The position numbers and the translations under genes are program-made. Positions 1 to 9,697 of a stretch of DNA of 64,000 bases are shown piece after piece (the stretch's first letter is position 1; every line of letters begins with the position of its first letter). The notes beneath the pieces are model-generated. The model was not told where the DNA came from and did no database searches. It saw only the letters and a program-made list of their open reading frames with translations. Source of the DNA: Marinobacterium rhizophilum (GTDB lineage: Bacteria; Pseudomonadota; Gammaproteobacteria; Pseudomonadales; Balneatricaceae). The DNA lies in the NCBI RefSeq assembly GCF_024397915.1, contig NZ_CP073347.1, positions 372,001 through 436,000 of the forward strand, written 5' to 3'.

Positions 1-105
1 GCAGCCGCTGCGCGTGAATCCGGCGCCCCGGCGGAATCTACTGCCGGCCGCCGTCAGCATAGATACCATCAAGCAGCCAGTTAAGGCGTTCCATAGTCCG
101 GTCGG

Positions 106-777
106 TCAGCTCATTGCTTTTGCGGCGTTTTCGTCCTGTTGCAGGCTGGCCGGTGCTGGGGCGGACAGGCTGCCCGCGAGCATCGCGACCAGGTTGGCCT
201 TGTAGTTTTCGAGTCGGTATATGGCTTTTGACTGCCCGTGCTCTTTGACCAGTCGGCGCCACTCGCTAAGTGACTGGATCATGTTCTCGACCACAAGTGC
301 CAGGCGTAAATTGATCAGATCCCGGGGTATTTCCGGCAGGGTTTCGCGGATCAGTCTGGCGACCTGGCTCAGGCTCTGGTCGTACTTGGTGTAAAAGCGC
401 CGCTTCTGCTCGATGGTTGAGGCCCTGATCAGGTTTTCCATGAATCCAAGGTAGTTCGGGCTGCCTTCTGGATGGTCCAGCTGCCCGGCCAGCGGATACA
501 CCAGCGCCTGCACCAGCGCCTGAAGATTATGGTTCCGTCCATCGGTCTCCAGTTGCGCAAGATAGTGCAGGCGGCACTCGTTCACCATTGGCATTCGGTA
601 ATCGAAGATCGCTTCGATCAGGTCCTCTTTGGAGCCGAAGTGGTAGTGCAGAGCAGAGGTGTTTTTCTGCTTTGCTTCCACCGCAATCTGGCGCAAGGAT
701 ACGCCTTCGATGCCGGACTCGGCGAACATTCGCTCCGCTGTGATCAGCAGGGTATCTTTGGTTTTCAATGATGCCAT
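106..777 (-). CDS. TetR/AcrR-family transcriptional regulator
   Basis: The 223-aa protein has an N-terminal TetR helix-turn-helix at about residues 8-55 (FAESG, LRQIAVEA, ALHYHFGSKEDL) and a long helical C-terminal ligand and dimer domain. The ATG at 777 is preferred because an AGGTGG-type ribosome site lies upstream and the domain begins directly after it. An in-frame ATG at 885 would add 36 residues and has no visible ribosome site. The gene faces away from the acyl-CoA operon. A near-match to the palindrome found in front of that operon, the porin and the TRAP genes lies upstream of it at 897-914, so it is the likely regulator and may autoregulate (inference). A protein-like reading in another frame continues past the stop, ending at position 38, so the C-terminus may be frameshifted. 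Confidence 0.85.
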   Translation of the reverse strand: MASLKTKDTLLITAERMFAESGIEGVSLRQIAVEAKQKNTSALHYHFGSKEDLIEAIFDYRMPMVNECRLHYLAQLETDGRNHNLQALVQALVYPLAGQLDHPEGSPNYLGFMENLIRASTIEQKRRFYTKYDQSLSQVARLIRETLPEIPRDLINLRLALVVENMIQSLSEWRRLVKEHGQSKAIYRLENYKANLVAMLAGSLSAPAPASLQQDENAAKAMS

Positions 778-896
778 CTGAGTATTGTCCACCTGTTCGC
801 TATTAGCCTGGCGATGAAACAGAACGTTCTGACCTGTTTTATCGGTGCCCGTGAAGATCGGGCGGAATTTGAACGCGCCAGTCATTATACAACATG

Positions 897-914
897 CTAA
901 TACGGTCGGTTTAA
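897..914. promoter_or_regulatory. Candidate operator G (autoregulatory site of the tetR gene)
   Basis: The 18-mer starting CTAATACGG and ending TTTAA matches nine of the ten positions that are invariant in the six other palindromes of this island (TAA at 2-4, C7, G12, TTAA at 15-18; only T11 is C). It lies just upstream of the tetR-type gene. Function is inferred from position and similarity. Confidence 0.5.
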
Positions 915-1556
915 CTCTGTAAAGTCACTCCGCCGCGTTGGTTGCCCGATACCCGCCGGGGCGCGGGTTCGGTTTTCCCCGGGCGGGCCGGTAGGGCAAA
1001 TCTGCGTGGCTCTTGCCCCATCCTGCTTGTTCATTTTGAGGCAGGCTGCAGATCGTACCACACCTCCTTTGAAGCGGGCAGAAAGCCTGTTTTTCTATAT
1101 ATAGAAAGCGGATCAACAAAAGAAAGTGCTGTTATACCGTTTATGGCCTGCCGCAAAATTGATTCAAGAGGACAGCCATCATGACCCAGAAAGACAGCTA
1201 CCAGCTGAAAACCTTGAGCCGAGGTCTAGACGCTCTGGGCGAAGCTTTGTGGGCGCTTGCCAGCGAGCGCCTGGTCGAATAAAAGGCGGTGGATCGGTGG
1301 CGTCCTCCTATGGCTGTCTCCAGCTGGCGGCCCTTGCCGGGTCGCCATGTTGTTTTTCGCCGGGCCCGGCCGGGTGCTTGCCCGGCGCTGGGCACGGGCC
1401 GAAACGTCCGGAAATAGCGCCGCCGTGCCGGCCACTCCCGCAGCATTCAGTACTCCTTCACCGTTTTCCCTCCTCTGTGCACTCGGCGTCCCGATCTCCG
1501 GCCGGTAGTGTTTTCCCCTGCACGCGTGCCGACGTGCCCATTGCCGCCGGCTGCGG
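915..1556. other. Intergenic region between tetR and the acyl-CoA operon
   Basis: No full gene is supported in this stretch of more than 600 bases. It contains a short reading frame at 1181-1282 and a GC-rich perfect 8-bp hairpin (arms 1358-1365 and 1380-1387) without a T-tract on either side. Open frames here look like shadows of GC-rich sequence. It may be a decayed gene. Confidence 0.5.
1181..1282 (+). pseudogene. Possible remnant of an IclR-type regulator N-terminus (33 codons)
   Basis: An ATG behind a good ribosome site (AAGAGGACAG) opens a 33-codon frame. Its residues 6-19 (SYQLKTLSRGLDAL) resemble the start of IclR-family regulators, where a phrase like SLxRGLxxLE precedes the winged helix. 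The frame then stops, and no HTH continuation is recognisable in the other frames. A chance small ORF is an equally possible reading. Confidence 0.25.
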
Positions 1557-1574
1557 GTAAATCACTTGCATTAA
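1557..1574. promoter_or_regulatory. Operator A of the candidate TetR regulon
   Basis: First of three copies of the 18-bp imperfect palindrome (consensus nTAAnnCnnnTGnnTTAA) in the AT-rich region before the acyl-CoA operon. Neighbouring centres are about 32 and 28 bp apart, close to three helical turns. Confidence 0.6.
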
Positions 1575-1588
1575 TTTCTTGAAAAAAA

Positions 1589-1606
1589 ATAAAGCGAGTG
1601 GTTTAA
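1589..1606. promoter_or_regulatory. Operator B of the candidate TetR regulon
   Basis: Second copy (ATAAAGCG...GTTTAA). All ten invariant positions of the motif are present. Confidence 0.6.
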
Positions 1607-1616
1607 TTTGGTTATT

Positions 1617-1634
1617 GTAATGCGATTGCTTTAA
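1617..1634. promoter_or_regulatory. Operator C of the candidate TetR regulon
   Basis: Third copy (GTAATGCG...CTTTAA), ending about 60 bp before the start codon at 1694. It probably overlaps the promoter, which would fit repression. Confidence 0.6.
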
Positions 1635-1693
1635 AACTCCCCCCGGGAAACCGGGGCTTTGTCATCACAGCAGGGTGCAGACTGGGTACTGAT

Positions 1694-2890
<1,197 letters not shown>

Positions 2891-2903
2891 CCGGAGACCC
2901 GCT

Positions 2904-4049
2904 ATGGATTTTTCATTTTCAGACGATCAACTGATGCTGCAGGACAGTCTTGGCAAGTTGCTGGCCAGTCTGTATCCGGCCGAAAAACGTCACAGCCTGA
3001 TGGCCGGCTTTCTGGGGACCGATGCTGCCGCCTGGGGGCAGTTTGCCGACATGGGCCTGTTCGGCATTGGGGTAGACGAAGCCTACGAGGGCTTCGGTGG
3101 CGATACCACCGACCTCTGTCTGGTGTGCGAAGGGATGGGGCAACGGCTGGCGCTGGAACCCTATTCCGGGCAGCAGACGCTGGCGGTGCCGCTGTTGCAA
3201 CGTGCCGGCAGCGAACAGCAGTGCGCCGAGTTGCTGCCAAGGCTGGTCGATGGCTCGCTGAAGCTGGCCGCAGCCCTGGAAGAGCCGCATTCGCGTTTCG
3301 ATCGGAGTGCGGTTGCAACCCGTGCCAGCAAAGTTGCAGGCGGCTATGTGCTCAGCGGTCACAAGGCGATGGTGCTCGGCGGTGACTGTGCCGACAAGCT
3401 GATCCTGAGTGCGCGTACTTCGGGCAATGACGGCGATGCAGCAGGCATTTCGCTGTTTATCGTCGATGTCGCCGAGGAAGGGGTCGACGTACAGCGCTAT
3501 CCACTGCTCGACGGACGCGGGGCCGCCGACATTCGCTTTCGGGAGGTGCCGCTGAGCGAAGCCTGCCGTCTTGGCTGTGAGGGTGAGGCGCTGGCGGTGA
3601 TCGAGCAGGCGAGTGATATCGCCACGGCGGCACTGTGCGCCGAAGCCGTCGGGGCGATGGCGGAGGCCAACCGGCTAACCGCCGAATACCTGGAAACCCG
3701 CAAGCAGTTCGGGCGCGAAATTGGCCGTTTTCAGACCCTTGCGCACAGGCTGGTGGACATGGAACTGGTCACCGAGCAGGCCCGCTCCATGATGCTCTAT
3801 GCCGCGATGATGGCGGATACGCAGGACGCCACCGCGCGTCGGGTCGCGATCTCCCAGGCCAAGGTGCAGGTTGGGCGTTCCGCCCGTCAGGTATTGAAGG
3901 ATGCCACTCAGCTACACGGCGGTATCGGCGTCACCGATGAATGCCTGATCAGCCATTACGTCAAAAAGCTGCTGCTGTGCGACCTGTTGTTCGGCGGCCA
4001 GGATCATCACCTCGCTCAGCTGGCGGCGGCCCTACCGCAATCTGCCTGA
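2904..4049 (+). CDS. Acyl-CoA dehydrogenase, small subunit (PimD-like)
   Basis: The 381-aa acyl-CoA dehydrogenase homologue is more divergent than its upstream partner. Recognisable parts are YLETRKQFGREIGRFQTLAH (FAD/CoA region, about residue 260) and ATQLHGGIGVTDE near the C-terminus. Members of this class usually pair with a PimC-type subunit as an alpha2-beta2 enzyme, and the immediate adjacency supports that here. It is followed after 21 bp by the nitronate monooxygenase-like gene. Role in substrate choice versus catalysis cannot be read from sequence. Confidence 0.88.
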   Translation: MDFSFSDDQLMLQDSLGKLLASLYPAEKRHSLMAGFLGTDAAAWGQFADMGLFGIGVDEAYEGFGGDTTDLCLVCEGMGQRLALEPYSGQQTLAVPLLQRAGSEQQCAELLPRLVDGSLKLAAALEEPHSRFDRSAVATRASKVAGGYVLSGHKAMVLGGDCADKLILSARTSGNDGDAAGISLFIVDVAEEGVDVQRYPLLDGRGAADIRFREVPLSEACRLGCEGEALAVIEQASDIATAALCAEAVGAMAEANRLTAEYLETRKQFGREIGRFQTLAHRLVDMELVTEQARSMMLYAAMMADTQDATARRVAISQAKVQVGRSARQVLKDATQLHGGIGVTDECLISHYVKKLLLCDLLFGGQDHHLAQLAAALPQSA

Positions 4050-4070
4050 TTTCACACGGAGACAATTGCC

Positions 4071-5048
4071 ATGGCTTTACCGAAACTGTTCGACGACAGC
4101 CTGGAGCTGCCGTTGATCGCGGCGCCGATGTTTCTGACCTCGGGCCCCGAGCTGGTGATCGAGTGTTGCAAGGCCGGCGTGGTCGGTACCTTTCCGGCCC
4201 TCAATCAGCGCAGCAGCGAGGGCTTCGAGGACTGGCTGCAGACGATCAAGGGCTCGCTGGCGCAGTACCGCGAGGCGCACCCTGACAAGCGTGTGGCGCC
4301 CTTTGGCGTCAACCTTATCGCCCACCGGAGCAACGCCCGCCTGGAGGCGGACCTGGCGCTCTGCGTCAAGCATGAGGTGCCGCTGATCATCACCTCGCTG
4401 GGCGCGGTGCCGGAGCTGGTCGAAAAGGTCCATGGTTACGGTGGCATCGTCTTCCACGACGTGATCAGCCTGCGCCATGCGCGCAAAGCCGCCGGGGCCG
4501 GGGTCGATGGCCTGATCCTGGTGACCGCCGGCGCCGGCGGCCATGCCGGCAAGCTGAACCCCTTCGCGCTGCTCAATGAGGTGCGGCAGTTCTTTGACAA
4601 GACCGTGCTGCTTTCCGGCTGCCTGTCCACCGGCCGCGATATCGCTACGGCGCAGATGATGGGGGCGGACCTGGCCTATATGGGCACCCGCTTTATCACT
4701 ACCCGCGAGAGCCTGGCCGAGCCACCGAACAAGCAACTGTTGCTCGAGAGCCGCGCCGAGGACATCGTCTACACCAACCGAATTTCCGGTGTGAATGCCA
4801 GCTTCATTGCTAAAAGCCTCGTGGACAACGGTTTCGATCCGGTACAGCTGACGCCGGACATGCCGCTGGCGCCGGAGCACAAGTCCGAAGCCGGCAAGAA
4901 GGCCTGGAAGGCCATCTGGTCAGCCGGCCAGGGCGTCGGCTCGGTCAACGACGTGCCCCACGCGGCCGAGCTCATCGGCGAACTGAAGGCGCAGTACCGG
5001 GCTGCGGTCTCGGCCTGGAAAGGCGCCAGCGCGAACTACAACCACTGA
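4071..5048 (+). CDS. Nitronate monooxygenase-like flavoprotein (2-nitropropane dioxygenase family)
   Basis: The 325-aa TIM-barrel FMN protein carries PLIAAPMFLTSGPELVI at the N-terminus, VTAGAGGHAGKLNPFALL (FMN and active-site His region, about residue 150) and ATAQMMGADLAYMGTRFI (phosphate-binding part). Family members oxidise nitronates, but many clustered with beta-oxidation genes have no proven substrate and may act on enoyl-CoA-like compounds. Its position inside an acyl-CoA operon argues for a role in that pathway rather than nitroalkane detoxification (inference). Confidence 0.85.
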   Translation: MALPKLFDDSLELPLIAAPMFLTSGPELVIECCKAGVVGTFPALNQRSSEGFEDWLQTIKGSLAQYREAHPDKRVAPFGVNLIAHRSNARLEADLALCVKHEVPLIITSLGAVPELVEKVHGYGGIVFHDVISLRHARKAAGAGVDGLILVTAGAGGHAGKLNPFALLNEVRQFFDKTVLLSGCLSTGRDIATAQMMGADLAYMGTRFITTRESLAEPPNKQLLLESRAEDIVYTNRISGVNASFIAKSLVDNGFDPVQLTPDMPLAPEHKSEAGKKAWKAIWSAGQGVGSVNDVPHAAELIGELKAQYRAAVSAWKGASANYNH

Positions 5049-5072
5049 CGGATACCGAAGGAACCACGCGAC

Positions 5073-6281
5073 ATGACTGAACAGGCTTACATTTTCGACG
5101 CCATCCGTTCGCCCCGCGGCAGGGGCCGGTCCGGCGGCGCGCTCAACGAGGTCAAGCCGGTAACGCTGCTGGCCGGCGTGCTGAATCATCTGAAAACGCG
5201 CAATGATCTCGACACCGCGGAGGTCGAGGACATCGTCATGGGCTGCGTCTCGGCGCTCGGCGATCAGGGTGCGGACCTGGCTAAGATCGCCGCCGCTGCC
5301 GCCGGCTGGGACGATAGCGTGTCCGGCGTGACGCTGAACCGTTTCTGCGGCTCGGGTCTCGAGGCGGTTAACCTGGCCGCGGCCAAGGTGCGCGCCGGCT
5401 TCGAGGACCTGGTCGTCGCCGGCGGCTTCGAGTCGATGTCGCGGGTGCCGATGGGCTCGGCCGGTGGCGCGATGGCGAACGACCCCGAAACCAGCCTGGC
5501 GATCAACTACGTGCCCCAGGGGATAAGCGCGGATCTGATCGCGACGCTGGAGGGCTTCAGCCGCGACGACGTCGATGCCTATGCCGTCGAATCCCACCGC
5601 CGTGCCGCCCACGCCTGGGCCAACGGCTACTTCGACCGCTCCGTTGTGCCGGTGCTTGACCGAAACGGCCTGCTGATCCTCGACCGCGACGAGTGCATCC
5701 GTCCGGACAGCAGCGTCGCATCGCTGGCCAAGCTCAAGCCAGCGTTCGAGAAGCCGGGACAGGGCGCCTTCGATGCCATCTGCCAGGCCCGTTACCCGCA
5801 GGTCGGTCACGTCAATCACGTCCATACCGGCGGCAACTCATCCGGTATTGTCGACGGTGCCGCCGCAGTGCTGATCGGCAATGCAGACAAGGGCCGTGCG
5901 CTGGGCCTCAGGCCCCGCGCCCGCATCGTCTCGACCGCGCTGGTCGGCACCGACCCGACCATCATGCTCACCGGCCCCGCGCCGGCGGCGCGCAAGGCGC
6001 TGGCCAAGGCGGGCCTTGGCGTCGACGACATCGACCTGTTTGAGGTCAACGAAGCCTTCGCCTCGGTGGTGCTGAAGTTCCAGAAGGAACTCGGCGTGGC
6101 GGCGGGTCGTGTCAATGTCAACGGCGGCGCCATCGCCATGGGGCACCCGCTGGGCGCCACCGGCGCCATGCTTCTCGGCACCCTGCTCGACGAGCTCGAG
6201 CGCCGCCAGCAGCGTTACGGCCTCGCTACCCTCTGCATCGCCGGTGGTATGGGTATCGCCACCATCATCGAGCGCGTCTGA
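5073..6281 (+). CDS. Thiolase (acetyl-CoA C-acyltransferase)
   Basis: The 402-aa protein has the complete thiolase fold. The nucleophile Cys92 is in LNRFCGSGLEAVN, the His of HTGGNSSGIVDGAAA is present, NVNGGAIAMGHPLGATGA carries the catalytic His, and the C-terminal CIAGGMG carries the second Cys. It cleaves 3-ketoacyl-CoA with free CoA as the last beta-oxidation step. The gene sits 24 bp after the flavoprotein and 14 bp before the fadB/fadJ-like gene, so it is cotranscribed. Confidence 0.92.
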   Translation: MTEQAYIFDAIRSPRGRGRSGGALNEVKPVTLLAGVLNHLKTRNDLDTAEVEDIVMGCVSALGDQGADLAKIAAAAAGWDDSVSGVTLNRFCGSGLEAVNLAAAKVRAGFEDLVVAGGFESMSRVPMGSAGGAMANDPETSLAINYVPQGISADLIATLEGFSRDDVDAYAVESHRRAAHAWANGYFDRSVVPVLDRNGLLILDRDECIRPDSSVASLAKLKPAFEKPGQGAFDAICQARYPQVGHVNHVHTGGNSSGIVDGAAAVLIGNADKGRALGLRPRARIVSTALVGTDPTIMLTGPAPAARKALAKAGLGVDDIDLFEVNEAFASVVLKFQKELGVAAGRVNVNGGAIAMGHPLGATGAMLLGTLLDELERRQQRYGLATLCIAGGMGIATIIERV

Positions 6282-6295
6282 ACAGGAGCCATCCC

Positions 6296-8431
6296 ATGAA
6301 CGCCATTCGTTACGAAAAAGACAATGCCGGTATCGTCACCCTGACGATCGACATGCCGGGGCAGGCAGTCAACACCATGAGCCCGGCCTTCGCCGAGGCG
6401 CTCGAGGAGGCCGTCAGCCAACTGGAAAACGACGATATCAGGGGCGTGATCGTCACCTCCGGCAAGGACACCTTCTTCGCCGGCGGAGACCTCCACTACC
6501 TGCTCGGCATTGACGAGAGCCAGGTTGAATCCTTCTACGACAACCTGACCCGCAACAAGCAGCGCCTGCGCCGGCTCGAACAGCTGGGCGTGCCGGTCGT
6601 CGCGGCGATCAACGGCACCGCGCTGGGCGGTGGCCTCGAGATCTGCCTGGCCTGCCATTACCGGGTGGTGCTGGACAAGCCGAAGTCGGTGTTGGGGCTG
6701 CCCGAAGTCAGCCTCGGTCTGCTGCCCGGTGCCGGCGGCGTCACCCGCCTGACGCGCATGCTGGGTATTGACGGGGCATTGCCGTTGCTGCTCGAGGGCA
6801 CCAAGCTCAAGCCCGCGCAGGCGCACGAGGCCGGGCTGGTCGATGAACTCGCCGCAACTGGCGACGACATGCTCGCCAGGGCTCGTGCCTGGATTGGTGC
6901 CAGCCCCGAGGCGCTTCAGCCCTGGGATCGCGAAGGTCATGCCATCCCCGGCGGCTCGGCGGCCGATCCGCGGATCGCCCAGACGCTGGCGTTCCGTTCC
7001 GCCAAGTTGCGCGGCCGCCACCGTGGCCTGACACCGGCGCCGGAGGCGATACTCGCGGCGACAATCGAGGGCAGCCAGGTTGATTTTGATACCGCTCTGC
7101 GAATCGAAAGCCGCTACCTGACCTCGCTGGTGACCAGTCCGGTGGCGAAGAACCTGATCAACCACTTTTTCCAGCTCAACCAGATTAATGGCGGCGCCAG
7201 TCGTCCGCAGGGCATTGAGCGCGCGGCCTTCAACAAGGTTGGCATCCTCGGCGCCGGCATGATGGGCGCGGGCATCGCCTACGCTGCGGCCAAGGCCGGT
7301 ATCGAGGTGGTGCTCAAAGACGTCTCGCAGCAAGGCGCCGAGAAGGGCAAGGCCTACTCGACCAGGGTGATGGACGGCCTGATCACCAAGGGGCGCGCGA
7401 CTGATGAAAAGAAAGCGGCCCTGCTGGCATTGATTCAGCCCACCGACAATGCGGAGGACCTGGCCGGGTGCGACCTGATCATCGAGGCGGTGTTCGAAAA
7501 CGTCGAACTCAAGGCTCGTGTCACGGCGCAAGCGGAACCGCAACTGATCGACACCGGTATCTTCGCCAGCAACACCTCGACGCTGCCGATCACCGGGCTG
7601 GCCAAAGCGTCCGCAAGGCCGGAAAACTTTATCGGCCTGCATTTCTTTTCGCCGGTCGACCGCATGCCGCTGGTCGAGATCATCTGCGGCAAGCAAACCA
7701 GCGACGAAACCCTGGCCCGCTCCTTCGACTTCGTCCAGCAGATCGGCAAGGTGCCGATCGTGGTCAACGATTCGATGGGGTTCTTCACCTCCCGCGTTTT
7801 CCGTACCTTCATGGACGAGGGCTGTGCGCTGCTGGAAGACGGCGTTGATCCGCTGGTGATCGAGAGCCTCGCCCGGGCCGCCGGCATGCCGGTGGGACCC
7901 CTGACGGCGCAGGACCAGGTCAGTCTGAAACTGGCGTACGACGTGCGGACCGCGAACCGCAAGCTGGTCGTAGCCGAGGGCGGCGAGTGGAAGGTGCTGG
8001 CGACCGAGCGCGTCGGCAACCGGCTGGTCGAGGAGTTCAACCGCCAGGGACGAGCCTACGGCGGTGGCTTCTATGACTACCACGACGACGGCAGCAAGAG
8101 TATCTGGCCGCAGCTCTGCGAGATCTTCCCGCAGTCGGATCAGCCGCTGCCCGAGCAGGACATCAAGGACCGCATCCTGTTCCGCCAGGCGCTGGAAGCG
8201 GTGCGTTGCCTGGAGGAGAAGGTGCTGCGCTCGGTGGCCGACGGCAATATCGGCTCGATCATGGGCATCGGTTTCCCGCAACACACCGGCGGTCAGTTGC
8301 AGTTTATCAACAGCTACGGCGTGCGGGCCTTTACTCAGCGCTGCCTGGCGCTGGCACAGAAGTACGGCGAGCGCTTCACGCCGCCGGCGCTGCTGCTGGC
8401 AAAAGCCGAGAAAGGCGAGACGTTCGCCTGA
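6296..8431 (+). CDS. Bifunctional enoyl-CoA hydratase / 3-hydroxyacyl-CoA dehydrogenase (FadB/FadJ/PimF-like)
   Basis: The 711-aa fusion begins with a crotonase domain (about 1-190; oxyanion-hole segment INGTALGGGLEICLA and a Glu in LGLPEVSLGLLPGAGG). A 3-hydroxyacyl-CoA dehydrogenase follows, with NAD-binding VGILGAGMMGAGIA at about residue 312, GLHFFSPVDRMPLVEII with the catalytic His, and a duplicated C-terminal dimer domain. It catalyses hydration of the 2-enoyl-CoA and NAD-linked oxidation to 3-ketoacyl-CoA. A 1299-codon open frame on the opposite strand is a composition artefact. Confidence 0.92.
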   Translation: MNAIRYEKDNAGIVTLTIDMPGQAVNTMSPAFAEALEEAVSQLENDDIRGVIVTSGKDTFFAGGDLHYLLGIDESQVESFYDNLTRNKQRLRRLEQLGVPVVAAINGTALGGGLEICLACHYRVVLDKPKSVLGLPEVSLGLLPGAGGVTRLTRMLGIDGALPLLLEGTKLKPAQAHEAGLVDELAATGDDMLARARAWIGASPEALQPWDREGHAIPGGSAADPRIAQTLAFRSAKLRGRHRGLTPAPEAILAATIEGSQVDFDTALRIESRYLTSLVTSPVAKNLINHFFQLNQINGGASRPQGIERAAFNKVGILGAGMMGAGIAYAAAKAGIEVVLKDVSQQGAEKGKAYSTRVMDGLITKGRATDEKKAALLALIQPTDNAEDLAGCDLIIEAVFENVELKARVTAQAEPQLIDTGIFASNTSTLPITGLAKASARPENFIGLHFFSPVDRMPLVEIICGKQTSDETLARSFDFVQQIGKVPIVVNDSMGFFTSRVFRTFMDEGCALLEDGVDPLVIESLARAAGMPVGPLTAQDQVSLKLAYDVRTANRKLVVAEGGEWKVLATERVGNRLVEEFNRQGRAYGGGFYDYHDDGSKSIWPQLCEIFPQSDQPLPEQDIKDRILFRQALEAVRCLEEKVLRSVADGNIGSIMGIGFPQHTGGQLQFINSYGVRAFTQRCLALAQKYGERFTPPALLLAKAEKGETFA

Positions 8432-8497
8432 TTCGGGATCCCGGGACCGCAAGCCGCGGTCCCGGCTGCAAGCAACCTGTGACAGGAGTACGCGGCT

Positions 8498-9640
8498 ATG
8501 CAGCGCAAGCCCTTTACCGAAGAGCAGAACATGTTTCGGGAGGCGTTCCGCGCCTTCCTGCACAAAGAGGTGGTGCCTCACCAGGAGCGCTGGCTCGAGG
8601 CCGGGATCGTCGACCGCGAGGTCTTTCGCAAGGCAGGCGAAAATGGCTTCCTGCTGTGCTGGGCCGACGAGCGCGACGGCGGCCTGGGGCTGCGGGACTT
8701 CCGCTACGAACAGATCATGATCGAGGAGCTGGCGCTGATCGGCGAAACCGGCTTCGCGATGAATCTGCACAACCGCATCGTCGGGCCCTATATCGACCGC
8801 TTCGGCAGCGACGAGCAGAAACAGCGTTTCCTGCCGGGCTGTATCAGCGGCGAGACCATCCTCGGCGTGGCGATGACCGAGCCCGATGCCGGCAGTGATC
8901 TGGCCGGAATGCGCGCCACCGCCCAGGACCGGGGCGATCACTTTATTCTCAACGGCTCCAAGACCTACATCACCAACGGCATGCTGGGCGATCTCTTCGT
9001 GGTTGCGGCCAAGTCGGACCCGAGTAACCCGCGCGCCATCGGCCTGTTCCTGGTGGAAAGGGGCATGGAAGGTTTCAGTCGCGGCCGCAAGCTCAAGAAG
9101 ATGGGCCAGCGCTCGCAGGATACCGCCGAACTGTTCTTCGAAAATGTAGTGGTGCCCAGGGCGAACGTGCTGGGCGATGAGACCCGGGGTTTCCATTACC
9201 TGATGCAGGGACTGGCCGAGGAGCGGTTGCAGGCCGGCACCCGCTGCGTCGCGGCGGCGCAATACGCCTTCGGCCTGACGCTGGATTTCATCCGTGAACG
9301 CAAGGTATTCGGCCAGGCGCTGAGCCAGTACCAGAACACCCGCTTCGAGATGGCGCAGATGAGTACCGAGATCGACCTGGCGCAGGTCTATGTCGACCGC
9401 TGCGTCGAGGAGCACAACGCGGGTCGGCTGACGCCGGAGGATGCCGCGCGCCTGAAACTGTTCGCCAGCGAACTGCAGGGCCGGGTGGTGGACAAGGGCG
9501 TGCAGTTCCACGGTGGTGCCGGCTACATGGATGAATACCCGATCTCCCGCGCTTACACCGACGCGCGCGTGACCCGGATTTTTGCCGGCTCCAGCGAAAT
9601 CATGAAGGAAATCATCGCCCGCTCGCTGGACCTGAAATGA
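8498..9640 (+). CDS. Acyl-CoA dehydrogenase (long-chain type)
   Basis: The 380-aa enzyme is of the classical tetrameric type: MTEPDAGSDLAGM and NGSKTYITNG in the FAD-binding middle domain, LAEERLQAG in the position that holds the catalytic Glu of the LCAD/isovaleryl subgroup, and IFAGSSEIMKEIIARS at the C-terminus. It is distinct from the PimCD-like pair and so probably handles a different intermediate, for instance a shortened or branched chain. A 66-bp gap with a good ribosome site separates it from the fadB-like gene. Confidence 0.9.
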   Translation: MQRKPFTEEQNMFREAFRAFLHKEVVPHQERWLEAGIVDREVFRKAGENGFLLCWADERDGGLGLRDFRYEQIMIEELALIGETGFAMNLHNRIVGPYIDRFGSDEQKQRFLPGCISGETILGVAMTEPDAGSDLAGMRATAQDRGDHFILNGSKTYITNGMLGDLFVVAAKSDPSNPRAIGLFLVERGMEGFSRGRKLKKMGQRSQDTAELFFENVVVPRANVLGDETRGFHYLMQGLAEERLQAGTRCVAAAQYAFGLTLDFIRERKVFGQALSQYQNTRFEMAQMSTEIDLAQVYVDRCVEEHNAGRLTPEDAARLKLFASELQGRVVDKGVQFHGGAGYMDEYPISRAYTDARVTRIFAGSSEIMKEIIARSLDLK

Positions 9641-9697
9641 GTGCGGCGGACCCAAACCGGAGCCGGACTGCACGGCAGGCCTGGTAAGGAGGCGCTT

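Noticed and set aside
1358..1387. GC-rich hairpin as a terminator
   Set aside because: No T-tract follows the stem on either strand and no gene ends nearby.
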